A stretch of 20,669 bases of DNA from a virus, in IMG/VR virus record IMGVR_UViG_3300037558_002260, positions 1-20,669 of that record; one strand, written 5' to 3'. Positions 7,344 through 12,458 of the stretch are shown in pieces. The notes beneath the pieces were generated by a model, which made no database searches, was not told where the DNA came from, and worked only from the letters and a program-made list of their open reading frames with translations. A program made the translations under genes and the position numbers. Position 1 is the stretch's first letter. Each line of letters opens with the position of its first letter.

Positions 7344-9244
7344 TGGGTCTATTCAAAAAGTTAAAAAAAGCATTCAAGAAAGCCGTTGATGTAGTAGTTG
7401 GTGCGGTCACTGGTATAATCAGCGGCATAGGCAAAATATTCCAACCGTTTGGTTTCTCACCAGACATACCAGATTACGGATTTGATGAACAAGGTGGCAC
7501 ACAGGCAGATGCCATCCAAGGTGTACTGCTTAACAAGGACAGCGCCATTGCCCATGTACCTGTGGTATATGGCACAAGAATGGTTGGGGGAATAAGAGTT
7601 TTTGTTTCAACAAACGGTTCAACCAACCAATACCTTTATGTGGCACTGGTATTGGCAGAAGGACAAGTCAATGCGGCCACACAACTACTCATTGATGACA
7701 ACACAGTCACAATAAGCAGTCTTGACCATGGTGTTGAACGTACCTGTACCACAGGCAGACACAAAGACAGATTGAAAGCACAATTTTTTGACGGCAGAGA
7801 TGATCAGACGGTATCAAGCCTCTTGCAAGAAGCACCTAACTGGACCAGCAATCACAGATTGAGAGGTCTTGCCTACATTGCATTAAGATTTGAATGGAAA
7901 AAAATTGAAACTCAAACAGACGCAGAAAACAATCCTTTTGGTGGCGGCGTGCCAAATGTACGGGTAAAATTAGAAGGCAAAAAGGTATATGACGCCACAA
8001 CACTGACAGCAGATTCAACAACAGCACATGACACCGCATATGCGGACGAACCAACAACATTCACAGACAATCCTGTTTCTTGCCTTTTAGATTATCTTAG
8101 AAATCCAAGATTTGGCAAGAATCTACCAACCACAGCATTCGCGTTTGACACTTGGAAAACAGCGGCAGACCTTTGCAATCAAAACGTCAATTTTGGTACG
8201 GGCACAGAAAAAGCATTCACTTGTGATGCTGTTCTGGACACGGCACAGACATTGATGAACAACACAAAAATACAGTTGGCAGGATTCAGGGGCATAATGC
8301 CCTTCACACAGGGCAAGTACAGATTACTGATTGAACATGGTGGAGATGATTCAGACATCACTGCCACGCCAGCATCACCCAGCACAGTTTTCACCGTTGA
8401 CAATGACACCATAGTTGGTGGCATGACCTTGGTTGGAGAAGACAAGGAAAACAAGGTAAACAGATGTGTGGTCACTTACGTGGACCCAGATGCTGACTTC
8501 CAACCCAATCAAGTGATCTTTCCTGCCGCGGGTAGCAGTGATGACACAGCATTCCTTGCCGCTGACAACGGCATCAGGCTAGAGAAAAGCATAACATTGC
8601 CAACCGTGACCAGCAGGGTACAGGCATTGCAATACGCAGAGGTGTTCCTCAAGCGAAGCAGGGCCAGTAAACAGGTCAGTTTCCAGACCACCATAGCCAC
8701 CAGCAACGTCACAGTGGGTGATCTCGTACAGGTTGTCAACGAGCACCTGAGCCTCAGTCAGATCTTCAGGATTTCAGAAATAGTGGTCACTGAACAGGGC
8801 CAGATCGCCATCAATGCGTTTGAGCATCAGAGTGGCACCTATGCTGTCAACGCCAAGACCGCGGACATCACGAGACCCACCATCAGCCTGCCAGATCCTG
8901 CCTTGATAACGGCGCCAACCAATCTGACCTGTACATCAGGTTCAGCACAGAACTTGACGGGCACAGACACCACAGGCTACTTCAACACACCCAGCCTCAG
9001 CACGGTGCGTAGGATCAAGGTCGCATGGACGGCATCAACTGACCCGTTCGTGACGGAATACAGGATACAGTTCAAACTGAGTTCAGCATCAGACTTCACG
9101 GAAGCAGGCACCACCAATCTCACAGAATTTTTCTTGGCACCCGTGACACTGGCCGCACCGTACGATGTCAGGGTCGCCGCCAGGAACGAACTGGACAACC
9201 AGAGCAGTTTCGCCACCGTTTCAAACCACACAGTTTCAGCCTAA
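7343..9244 (+). CDS. Central tail-tip / host-specificity protein (gpJ-like)
   Basis: A 633-aa tail-tip protein. ATG 7343 in a TAATG overlap is chosen rather than an in-frame start 29 codons upstream that overlaps the previous gene. Residues 3-36 form an amphipathic, membrane-active helix (GLFKKLKKAFKKAVDVVVGA). Residues from about 71 (VPVVYGTRMVGGIRVFVS) open the hub-like core shared by gpJ/GTA 'megatron' proteins. Residues about 526-631 form a fibronectin type III-like domain (APTNLTC, VRRIKVAWTAS, FVTEYRIQFKLSS, YDVRVAARNELDNQSS). It is about half the usual gpJ length, so receptor binding is probably passed to the separate fibres at 13763-20669. G+C rises within its last third: by hand count 33/60 at 8641-8700, against 24/60 at 4201-4260. 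Confidence 0.82.
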   Translation: MGLFKKLKKAFKKAVDVVVGAVTGIISGIGKIFQPFGFSPDIPDYGFDEQGGTQADAIQGVLLNKDSAIAHVPVVYGTRMVGGIRVFVSTNGSTNQYLYVALVLAEGQVNAATQLLIDDNTVTISSLDHGVERTCTTGRHKDRLKAQFFDGRDDQTVSSLLQEAPNWTSNHRLRGLAYIALRFEWKKIETQTDAENNPFGGGVPNVRVKLEGKKVYDATTLTADSTTAHDTAYADEPTTFTDNPVSCLLDYLRNPRFGKNLPTTAFAFDTWKTAADLCNQNVNFGTGTEKAFTCDAVLDTAQTLMNNTKIQLAGFRGIMPFTQGKYRLLIEHGGDDSDITATPASPSTVFTVDNDTIVGGMTLVGEDKENKVNRCVVTYVDPDADFQPNQVIFPAAGSSDDTAFLAADNGIRLEKSITLPTVTSRVQALQYAEVFLKRSRASKQVSFQTTIATSNVTVGDLVQVVNEHLSLSQIFRISEIVVTEQGQIAINAFEHQSGTYAVNAKTADITRPTISLPDPALITAPTNLTCTSGSAQNLTGTDTTGYFNTPSLSTVRRIKVAWTASTDPFVTEYRIQFKLSSASDFTEAGTTNLTEFFLAPVTLAAPYDVRVAARNELDNQSSFATVSNHTVSA

Positions 9245-9253
9245 CTTAAATAC

Positions 9254-9267
9254 CACTGAGGTCAGTG
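9254..9267. promoter_or_regulatory. Palindrome overlapping the RBS of the 65-aa gene
   Basis: CACTGA (9254-9259) and TCAGTG (9262-9267) form a perfect inverted repeat around a central GG. The Shine-Dalgarno sequence GAGGT (9258-9262) of the gene starting at 9271 lies within it. It could be a protein-binding site on DNA or RNA, and a 2-nt loop makes a simple RNA hairpin unlikely. Confidence 0.4.
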
Positions 9268-9270
9268 AGC

Positions 9271-9468
9271 ATGAAACCTGAACAATTCATAACCAAGGTA
9301 CGGCAGTACGGATATTTCAAATGTGATGGCAAGACCGTCACGGGCAAGGGCAGACAGCGATTGTGCCAGGGCGATCCCAGGCATGACTGTCCGTTCGTGT
9401 TGCTACGTGTGAGGTACCTCACACACAAGGTGTTGCCAGATGGCAGGCTAGGGCCGCTTGACAAGTAG
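9271..9468 (+). CDS. Small hypothetical protein at the end of the tail operon
   Basis: A 65-aa basic protein. GAGGT 8 nt upstream favours ATG 9271 over the in-frame GTG at 9265. Codon choice (AAG, GGC, CAG, AGG) matches the neighbouring genes. Residues 16-45 contain three cysteines (FKCDG, RLCQGD, HDCPF), too few in a visible pattern to call a zinc finger, although a nearby histidine could make a fourth ligand. It follows the tail-tip gene by 26 nt and is read by the same transcript, which ends at the terminator at 9654. Its last 21 nt overlap the 3' end of a minus-strand gene. Function unknown. Confidence 0.6.
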   Translation: MKPEQFITKVRQYGYFKCDGKTVTGKGRQRLCQGDPRHDCPFVLLRVRYLTHKVLPDGRLGPLDK

Positions 9469-9600
9469 GCGTTTGTGCTTGGCCAATTCACGTCTCTTCT
9501 TTGTGTACTGACGTCTTCGTTCCGCTTCCTTGTGATGCACGGCATCGTGCAGTTGTCTCGTGTAGTTGTGTTGGTCCCTGATTCGTTGTTCGTTGTCCAT
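9448..9600 (-). CDS. Small highly basic protein on the opposite strand
   Basis: A 50-aa minus-strand ORF from ATG (complement of 9598-9600) to TAG (9448-9450). It begins MDNEQRIRDQHNY and continues with a charged helix (HHKEAERRRQYTKKRRELAK), so it is almost certainly one long basic alpha-helix with many Lys/Arg/His, suggestive of nucleic-acid binding. No family is recognised. The case for a real gene is a perfect sigma70 promoter, TTGACA-N18-TATAAT (9630-9635 and 9606-9611), ending 5 nt before the ATG, which would give a leaderless mRNA. A Shine-Dalgarno sequence is absent. It is the only convincing minus-strand gene in the window and converges with the tail operon, overlapping the 65-aa gene tail to tail. 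Confidence 0.6.
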   Translation of the reverse strand: MDNEQRIRDQHNYTRQLHDAVHHKEAERRRQYTKKRRELAKHKRLLVKRP

Positions 9601-9605
9601 GTGTG

Positions 9606-9635
9606 ATTATACACTATTCTTTGGCGCAGTGTCAA
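9606..9635 (-). promoter_or_regulatory. Consensus sigma70 promoter for the minus-strand gene
   Basis: On the minus strand TTGACA (9630-9635) and TATAAT (9606-9611) are both perfect and 18 bp apart. Transcription should begin about 6-8 nt past the -10, at or beside the ATG at 9600, giving a leaderless message. Confidence 0.75.
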
Positions 9636-9687
9636 GATGGCCTACTGCCATCTGAAGATTCGCTCTGCTCATCTTCGTTTTTTTTTT
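9635..9687 (+). terminator. Intrinsic terminator ending the tail operon, with a preceding hairpin
   Basis: GAAGAT (9654-9659) pairs with ATCTTC (9671-9676) over an 11-nt loop and is followed by G and ten Ts (9678-9687). A separate perfect 7-bp hairpin, AGATGGC with GCCATCT (9635-9641 / 9647-9653), abuts it upstream. Its 5' edge touches the -35 of the minus-strand promoter (9630-9635). Confidence 0.75.
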
Positions 9688-9724
9688 CTAGACAAGGACT
9701 TCATGTAGATTGAAAGATCGTACT

Positions 9725-9742
9725 CCACCTGTTAACAGGTGG
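9725..9742. promoter_or_regulatory. Perfect 18-bp palindrome, candidate operator
   Basis: CCACCTGTTAACAGGTGG reads the same on both strands. It lies about 90 bp upstream of the minus-strand -35 box and between two copies of GACTTCATGT. The length and symmetry suit a dimeric repressor site. As RNA it would form a hairpin only by opening its central bases. No T-run follows on either strand, so it is not a terminator. Confidence 0.5.
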
Positions 9743-9796
9743 GTGACTTCATGTGAGTTTGATGAGTCATCTCCAGATGCTGTGTTTCACGGGAGG

Positions 9797-9805
9797 ATTA
9801 TACCA
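9797..9805 (-). promoter_or_regulatory. Extended -10 promoter element (minus strand)
   Basis: Minus-strand TGGTATAAT is a TG-n-TATAAT extended -10. No -35 hexamer is recognisable at 16-18 bp, so it is weaker evidence than the other promoters. A leftward transcript would cross the palindrome at 9725-9742 and could reach the 50-aa gene. Confidence 0.35.
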
Positions 9806-10130
9806 ACCTCTAGCATCGCTTTCTTTACATCACGCGGTGGATTCGTGAATACCCGTTGTGCCTATGTGTGTGCCTGCGGACTGTCGCGTTCTTGCTGTGT
9901 GAGTGCTACGCTGTTCTGTGTCTGTGTGTGCCTATTGTTGCCTGTTCTAGAGTATATAGCATTGTGGTACCAGAAGTCAAATCTTTTCTGTTTAAACACC
10001 TTCTGTGTGCTTTTAAAGGTGTAAATATCTCAGCATTAGGCCGTGACTTACTCCTTGCAATGTTCGTCCCGCCTGATGTAAGGGAGTGCCTTTTCCATAT
10101 GCCATATTGTTCTGGTGCTCCCGCCCCCTC

Positions 10131-10138
10131 TATAAATA
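10131..10138 (+). promoter_or_regulatory. TATAAATA octamer (T4-type late promoter match)
   Basis: An exact TATAAATA, 127 nt upstream of the 10265 gene. The same octamer precedes a fibre gene at 13736-13743. One chance match per strand is expected in about 20 kb at this base composition. Confidence 0.3.
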
Positions 10139-10264
10139 CTGACGGACAGCACTTACGACACGGCTCCTATTACAGACGCGACGTAAAACCATATCGTGCG
10201 GTCCACTTATGAGCGTGGATCCTGTTCGCATCATGTATTGTTGCCTACAATCCTTTGACCAGCA

Positions 10265-10465
10265 ATGGGATCCACAACACACACAATGCGATTTGACAAA
10301 GGTGCCACAACATTTGATCTACAGGACACAGAGTTCCATGACAAGTACGAACTGTTTGACCACATACGGAGATCACACATCCGTCACAGGCCGCAACGAG
10401 ATGTGTGGCAAGACTGGAACGAACACCTCAAGGACAGCATAAACCAACATCACACACTGAAGTAG
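10265..10465 (+). CDS. Small hypothetical protein
   Basis: A 66-aa (ATG 10265) or 59-aa (ATG 10286) protein rich in Asp, His, Arg and Trp. The segment DKYELFDHIRRSH followed by DVWQDWNEHLKDS suggests two amphipathic helices. Codons (ACA, GAC, AAC, ATA) match the accessible phage genes, which is the main reason to accept it. No Shine-Dalgarno sequence precedes either start. A weak TACAAT box lies 13 nt before ATG 10265. The alternative frame 10209-10442 on the same strand is its shadow. Function unknown. Confidence 0.5.
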   Translation: MGSTTHTMRFDKGATTFDLQDTEFHDKYELFDHIRRSHIRHRPQRDVWQDWNEHLKDSINQHHTLK

Positions 10466-10588
10466 ATCTAACGTGTAGGTTGTAGAGACCCAGAATGCGT
10501 CAGCAGTTTGCGTAGGGTTGGTGTAGGATTGGGAGCCAAACGACAGCAGGATATGAACCGTATGACTGCATCAAAGAGTACTATAAAC

Positions 10589-10671
10589 GGTGGCATAGAT
10601 AGGTTAAAGGCGCTCCTTGTATCATCCAGATTCAAATACACAACATCTAGTCATAGCCACCGTATGCCACC
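10589..10671. repeat. 9-bp inverted repeat with a 65-nt loop
   Basis: GGTGGCATA (10589-10597) is matched by TATGCCACC (10663-10671). The intervening 65 nt have no clear gene. It could close an RNA domain or mark a DNA-binding site in the 235-bp gene-poor stretch 10466-10700. In that stretch the only other thing seen is a weak 65-codon frame starting with TTG at 10508, which I do not accept. Confidence 0.4.
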
Positions 10672-10701
10672 ATTCCCGCCAATATTGATGGTAATTGATG
10701 G

Positions 10702-10729
10702 TTGACATCCTGCAGATCTGTGCTATAAT
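10702..10729 (+). promoter_or_regulatory. Sigma70 promoter P1 (consensus, extended -10)
   Basis: TTGACA (10702-10707) and TGCTATAAT with -10 at 10724-10729, 16 bp apart. Its first bases, TTGACATCCTGC, are shared with P3 at 11143. Transcription would start near 10736, 87 bp or so before P2, so it supplies a long leader or a separate short RNA before the 10842 gene. Confidence 0.75.
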
Positions 10730-10787
10730 CTATTAATAATCCTACAGCCATGACCAATTGCTCCACCATTTGTACAAGAGCATCTAC

Positions 10788-10816
10788 TTGACAACATTGA
10801 CATCCTATGCTATACT
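10788..10816 (+). promoter_or_regulatory. Sigma70 promoter P2
   Basis: TTGACA (10788-10793), 17-bp spacer, TATACT (10811-10816) preceded by TGC as an extended -10. A second TTGACA sits at 10797-10802 inside the spacer. It shares TTGACAACATTGAC and ATGCTATA with P4 at 11288. It serves the gene at 10842, whose leader carries AAGGAG. Confidence 0.8.
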
Positions 10817-10841
10817 AATAGATAACAAAAGGAGAAAACAA

Positions 10842-11141
10842 ATGAAGAGAACAGTACCATATGATTTTGAATCATATTCAGCAATCGCAACAGACCCTAG
10901 GGGCATAGTGCAGAGCATGACCATAACAAAGCAACAAGCACACGACCTAGTCGCACAGGGATACATGATGTCACCAGATCGTAAACACTTCGCAGGTAGG
11001 GAGAATGGTGAACCCAGATACAACAAGTTGGCCAAGGTGGTCACCATGCCATTTGATCAATGGGAGACGATGCTTCATCAATTGAATCCTAGACAGCCTA
11101 GGTGGAACTTCCATAAAGGAGAATGGGCACAGGCGAGATAG
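10842..11141 (+). CDS. Hypothetical protein of the accessory island
   Basis: A 99-aa protein. AAAGGAG about 7 nt upstream and promoter P2 just before it (-10 at 10811-10816) fix ATG 10842; longer in-frame alternatives would begin upstream of the promoter. Recognisable parts are a first strand/helix region (YDFESYSAIATDPRGIVQSM), a helix TITKQQAHDLVAQGY and an MMSPDRKHFAGRENG loop, then a C-terminal part ending in WNFHKGEWAQAR. The 'TKQQAHDLVAQGY' helix resembles pieces of small DNA-binding or regulatory phage proteins, but no family can be named. It stands alone in its transcript, with P3 starting directly after its stop. Confidence 0.75.
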   Translation: MKRTVPYDFESYSAIATDPRGIVQSMTITKQQAHDLVAQGYMMSPDRKHFAGRENGEPRYNKLAKVVTMPFDQWETMLHQLNPRQPRWNFHKGEWAQAR

Positions 11142-11142
11142 G

Positions 11143-11171
11143 TTGACATCCTGCTAGGGGTGTAGTATAAT
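11143..11171 (+). promoter_or_regulatory. Sigma70 promoter P3
   Basis: TTGACA (11143-11148), 17-bp spacer, perfect TATAAT (11166-11171). It starts 1 bp after the stop of the preceding gene. Transcription is expected to begin near 11178, the first base of a strong hairpin. Confidence 0.8.
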
Positions 11172-11177
11172 ATTTTT

Positions 11178-11226
11178 GGACGGTGCACCTCCCATGGTGG
11201 CCAATATCAAAAGGAGGAGGCCGTCC
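11178..11226 (+). ncRNA. Candidate 5'-terminal hairpin RNA from P3
   Basis: GGACGG (11178-11183) pairs with CCGTCC (11221-11226), and CCTCC (11188-11192) continues into GGAGG (11216-11220), with a 4-nt bulge on the 5' side and a 23-nt loop. The stem starts exactly at the predicted +1 of P3 and buries an AAGGAGGAGG Shine-Dalgarno-like sequence. A 5-bp stem GCTGG/CCAGC (11238-11242 / 11255-11259) follows. No T-run is seen. It may be a small RNA, a protective 5' structure or a leader that controls translation downstream. Confidence 0.45.
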
Positions 11227-11328
11227 CCTGAATCTAGGCTGGCCCACGCCCATTCCAGCACTGCAAAAATTTCCTACAGATTGGGGGTTGACAACATTGA
11301 CCTTCCATGCTATAATAACACAATATGA
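11194..11328 (+). CDS. Possible 44-aa leader/small ORF
   Basis: The frame begins MVANIKRRRPSPESRL and ends with TGA overlapping the next ATG (ATGA, 11325-11328), the kind of junction used for coupled translation. Against it, no Shine-Dalgarno sequence precedes the ATG, which lies in the loop of the hairpin at 11178-11226, and the C-terminal part is just promoter P4 translated. It is either a short coupled ORF or chance. Proteomics or conservation would be needed to decide. Confidence 0.3.
   Translation: MVANIKRRRPSPESRLAHAHSSTAKISYRLGVDNIDLPCYNNTI
11288..11316 (+). promoter_or_regulatory. Sigma70 promoter P4
   Basis: TTGACA (11288-11293), 17-bp spacer, TGC-TATAAT (-10 at 11311-11316): a full consensus with extended -10. 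The -10 ends 8 nt before ATG 11325, so the mRNA should have almost no leader. It is a near copy of P2. Confidence 0.85.
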
Positions 11329-11567
11329 AGACGTATCTTGACAACCAGGAGTACATTGACAGCCTCATAGCCAACCAGAGCAGGGTCACGCCAGCACAGC
11401 ATCTCGCCGTGTTTGAACGTGCCTGCGAGGCGCTACGGGCCGCGATGACTGACCGCGAACACCTGTGGGGCCGTAGCAAACGGTATCGCCTGTGGAGCAT
11501 CTGCGTCACCATACGCAACAGACTGAGACAACACAAGGAGCAAAATGACCAATCAAAAATATCTTAA
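11325..11567 (+). CDS. Hypothetical 80-aa protein, near-leaderless
   Basis: An 80-aa protein, helical and basic, with segments MKTYLDNQEYIDSLIANQSR, HLAVFERACEALRAAM and a positively charged C-terminus (WSICVTIRNRLRQHKEQ). The ATG lies about 8 nt past the P4 -10 box, and no Shine-Dalgarno sequence is possible, so translation would begin at the 5' end of the message. Higher G+C than the early structural genes. Its stop lies 23 nt inside the next gene. No family recognised. A role in regulating or working with the helix-turn-helix peptide next door is only suggested by adjacency. Confidence 0.65.
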   Translation: MKTYLDNQEYIDSLIANQSRVTPAQHLAVFERACEALRAAMTDREHLWGRSKRYRLWSICVTIRNRLRQHKEQNDQSKIS

Positions 11568-11748
11568 CGCGAAAGCGATGCGAACTCCGTTCTTTCGCCA
11601 GTACGGCATAACCATGGCAGAGGCGGGCAGGCGCATGGGCGTCAGCAAGGAGACCATCAGGCAGAGGTACGGCAAGGGACAGGATCCCATGCAACCACAC
11701 CCCAGGGCTGAACTGCAGGGCAAATTTCTCAGACGGGAGGCCAAATGA
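11545..11748 (+). CDS. Small helix-turn-helix DNA-binding protein
   Basis: A 67-aa protein. Residues about 21-43 (GITMAEAGRRMGVSKETIRQ) form a clear helix-turn-helix: helix, G-V-S turn, then recognition helix beginning KETIRQ. This is the fold used by small phage repressors, excisionase-like activators and the DNA-binding parts of terminase small subunits. AAGGAG 4 nt upstream of the ATG supports the start. It overlaps the preceding gene by 23 nt and its stop overlaps the next ATG (ATGA), so the three are one operon under P4. It is a natural candidate to bind the island's own promoters or palindromes, but that is inference. A DNA-end-binding role is an alternative. Confidence 0.75.
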   Translation: MTNQKYLNAKAMRTPFFRQYGITMAEAGRRMGVSKETIRQRYGKGQDPMQPHPRAELQGKFLRREAK

Positions 11749-12416
11749 TCACACGTAGCACGGTGGAGGCGGTGCAACACCATGCACAGCAGGAGGCGTT
11801 CAAGGAGTGGCGAGAGTACCATGCACGACAGACACCCATGGCGGTGTACTATGACAGCAAGGAACAGCATCTTTCAGCCATAGCACGGCAGGCACAGCCA
11901 GGCACCATCTCACAATTTGGTGTTGATGGCGGCGCCACACTGAGACTGCTGAGTTCACAATTTGGCAAGAGGCGTGTGTGGGGATTTGACGCCTGGCACA
12001 AGAAGGGACCTGGACTGCCAGAGACCTGGACGGGCAACATAGACCACAGCAGGCACTTCACATGGACACGCGAAGAGTACAAGCGACTGAGGGCCAGTAT
12101 GCCCAAGAACGTGCGTCTCAAGGTGGGCCTGTTTGAACACGACAAGGTACAGCACACCATGGGCGACGCCCCAGCCAGTGTGATACACATAGACGCAGAC
12201 ACATATTCGCCAGCAAAACTGGTGTTGGAGGCCATGAGCCGCAACATAGTGCCTGGCACCAGGATAGTGTTTGACGAATACGCCAACTATCCAGGATGGA
12301 GGCATCATGAACACAAGGCCTGGCATGAGTTCTGTGTGGACCACAAGGTCAAGTACGAATACACAGGCATCGCACACATGGATGTGAGTGTGCTGGTAAA
12401 ATCAATACTCAAATAG
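11745..12416 (+). CDS. SAM-dependent methyltransferase, TylF/MycF-like
   Basis: A 223-aa class I methyltransferase. Diagnostic points are FGVDGG (residues 58-63, the SAM-binding glycine loop), GFDAW (80-84) and LPETW (91-95), the 'GFDSF-GLPE-W' signature of TylF (macrocin O-methyltransferase) proteins, then HIDADTYS (148-155), the metal-binding Asp cluster, GTRIVFDEY (171-179), and HEHKAWHEF (188-196). These proteins O-methylate sugars. In marine phages related enzymes are thought to modify glycans, here perhaps virion or host-envelope sugars. It begins in an ATGA overlap with the helix-turn-helix gene, with GGGAGG 4 nt upstream. G+C is high (35/60 by hand count at 12001-12060), suggesting an acquired gene. 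All key residues look intact. Confidence 0.85.
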   Translation: MITRSTVEAVQHHAQQEAFKEWREYHARQTPMAVYYDSKEQHLSAIARQAQPGTISQFGVDGGATLRLLSSQFGKRRVWGFDAWHKKGPGLPETWTGNIDHSRHFTWTREEYKRLRASMPKNVRLKVGLFEHDKVQHTMGDAPASVIHIDADTYSPAKLVLEAMSRNIVPGTRIVFDEYANYPGWRHHEHKAWHEFCVDHKVKYEYTGIAHMDVSVLVKSILK

Positions 12417-12417
12417 G

Positions 12418-12446
12418 TTGTGTGTGACCCAGGATCGTGTTATACT
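12418..12446 (+). promoter_or_regulatory. Sigma70 promoter P5 (extended -10)
   Basis: TTGTGT (12418-12423), 17-bp spacer, TGT-TATACT (-10 at 12441-12446). The -35 has two or three mismatches but the -10 has the TG extension. It lies 12 nt before ATG 12459, so the leader would be about 6 nt long. Confidence 0.6.
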
Positions 12447-12458
12447 AAATACTATTAT

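Larger units (their letters stand above)
9690..10264. other. Gene-poor segment with inverted A/T skew
   Basis: About 570 bp without a convincing gene. Plus-strand frames are open in places but Cys/Val-rich and lack ribosome-binding sites. By hand count 9841-9960 holds 14 A against 46 T, the reverse of the A-rich coding strand of the flanking genes, so leftward transcription or a decayed minus-strand gene is likely. The best minus-strand candidate is a 45-codon frame at 9862-9999 (GTG start, FKQKRFDFWYHNAIYSRTG), with only a poor ribosome-binding site. Contents worth noting are a repeat of GACTTCATGT (9697-9706 and 9745-9754), the 18-bp palindrome at 9725-9742, an extended -10 at 9797-9805 on the minus strand, and a 7-bp stem ACACCTT/AAGGTGT at 9996-10022. 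Confidence 0.55.

Noticed and set aside
9246-9635. A 129-codon minus-strand frame around the 50-aa gene
   Set aside because: It is in a different frame from the better-supported 9448-9600 gene and starts upstream of its promoter.
9756-9792. TGATGAG followed by a possible stem, resembling a hammerhead ribozyme core
   Set aside because: The essential GAAA strand of the core is absent on both strands, so the likeness is superficial.
9710-10212. Plus-strand frames full of Cys and Val in the T/G-rich segment
   Set aside because: They are low-complexity products of TG-rich DNA, with no Shine-Dalgarno sequence and codons unlike neighbouring genes.
10508-10705. 65-codon TTG-start frame upstream of P1
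   Set aside because: It has no ribosome-binding site, its C-terminal part is promoter sequence, and codon pattern is poor. Kept only as a remote possibility.
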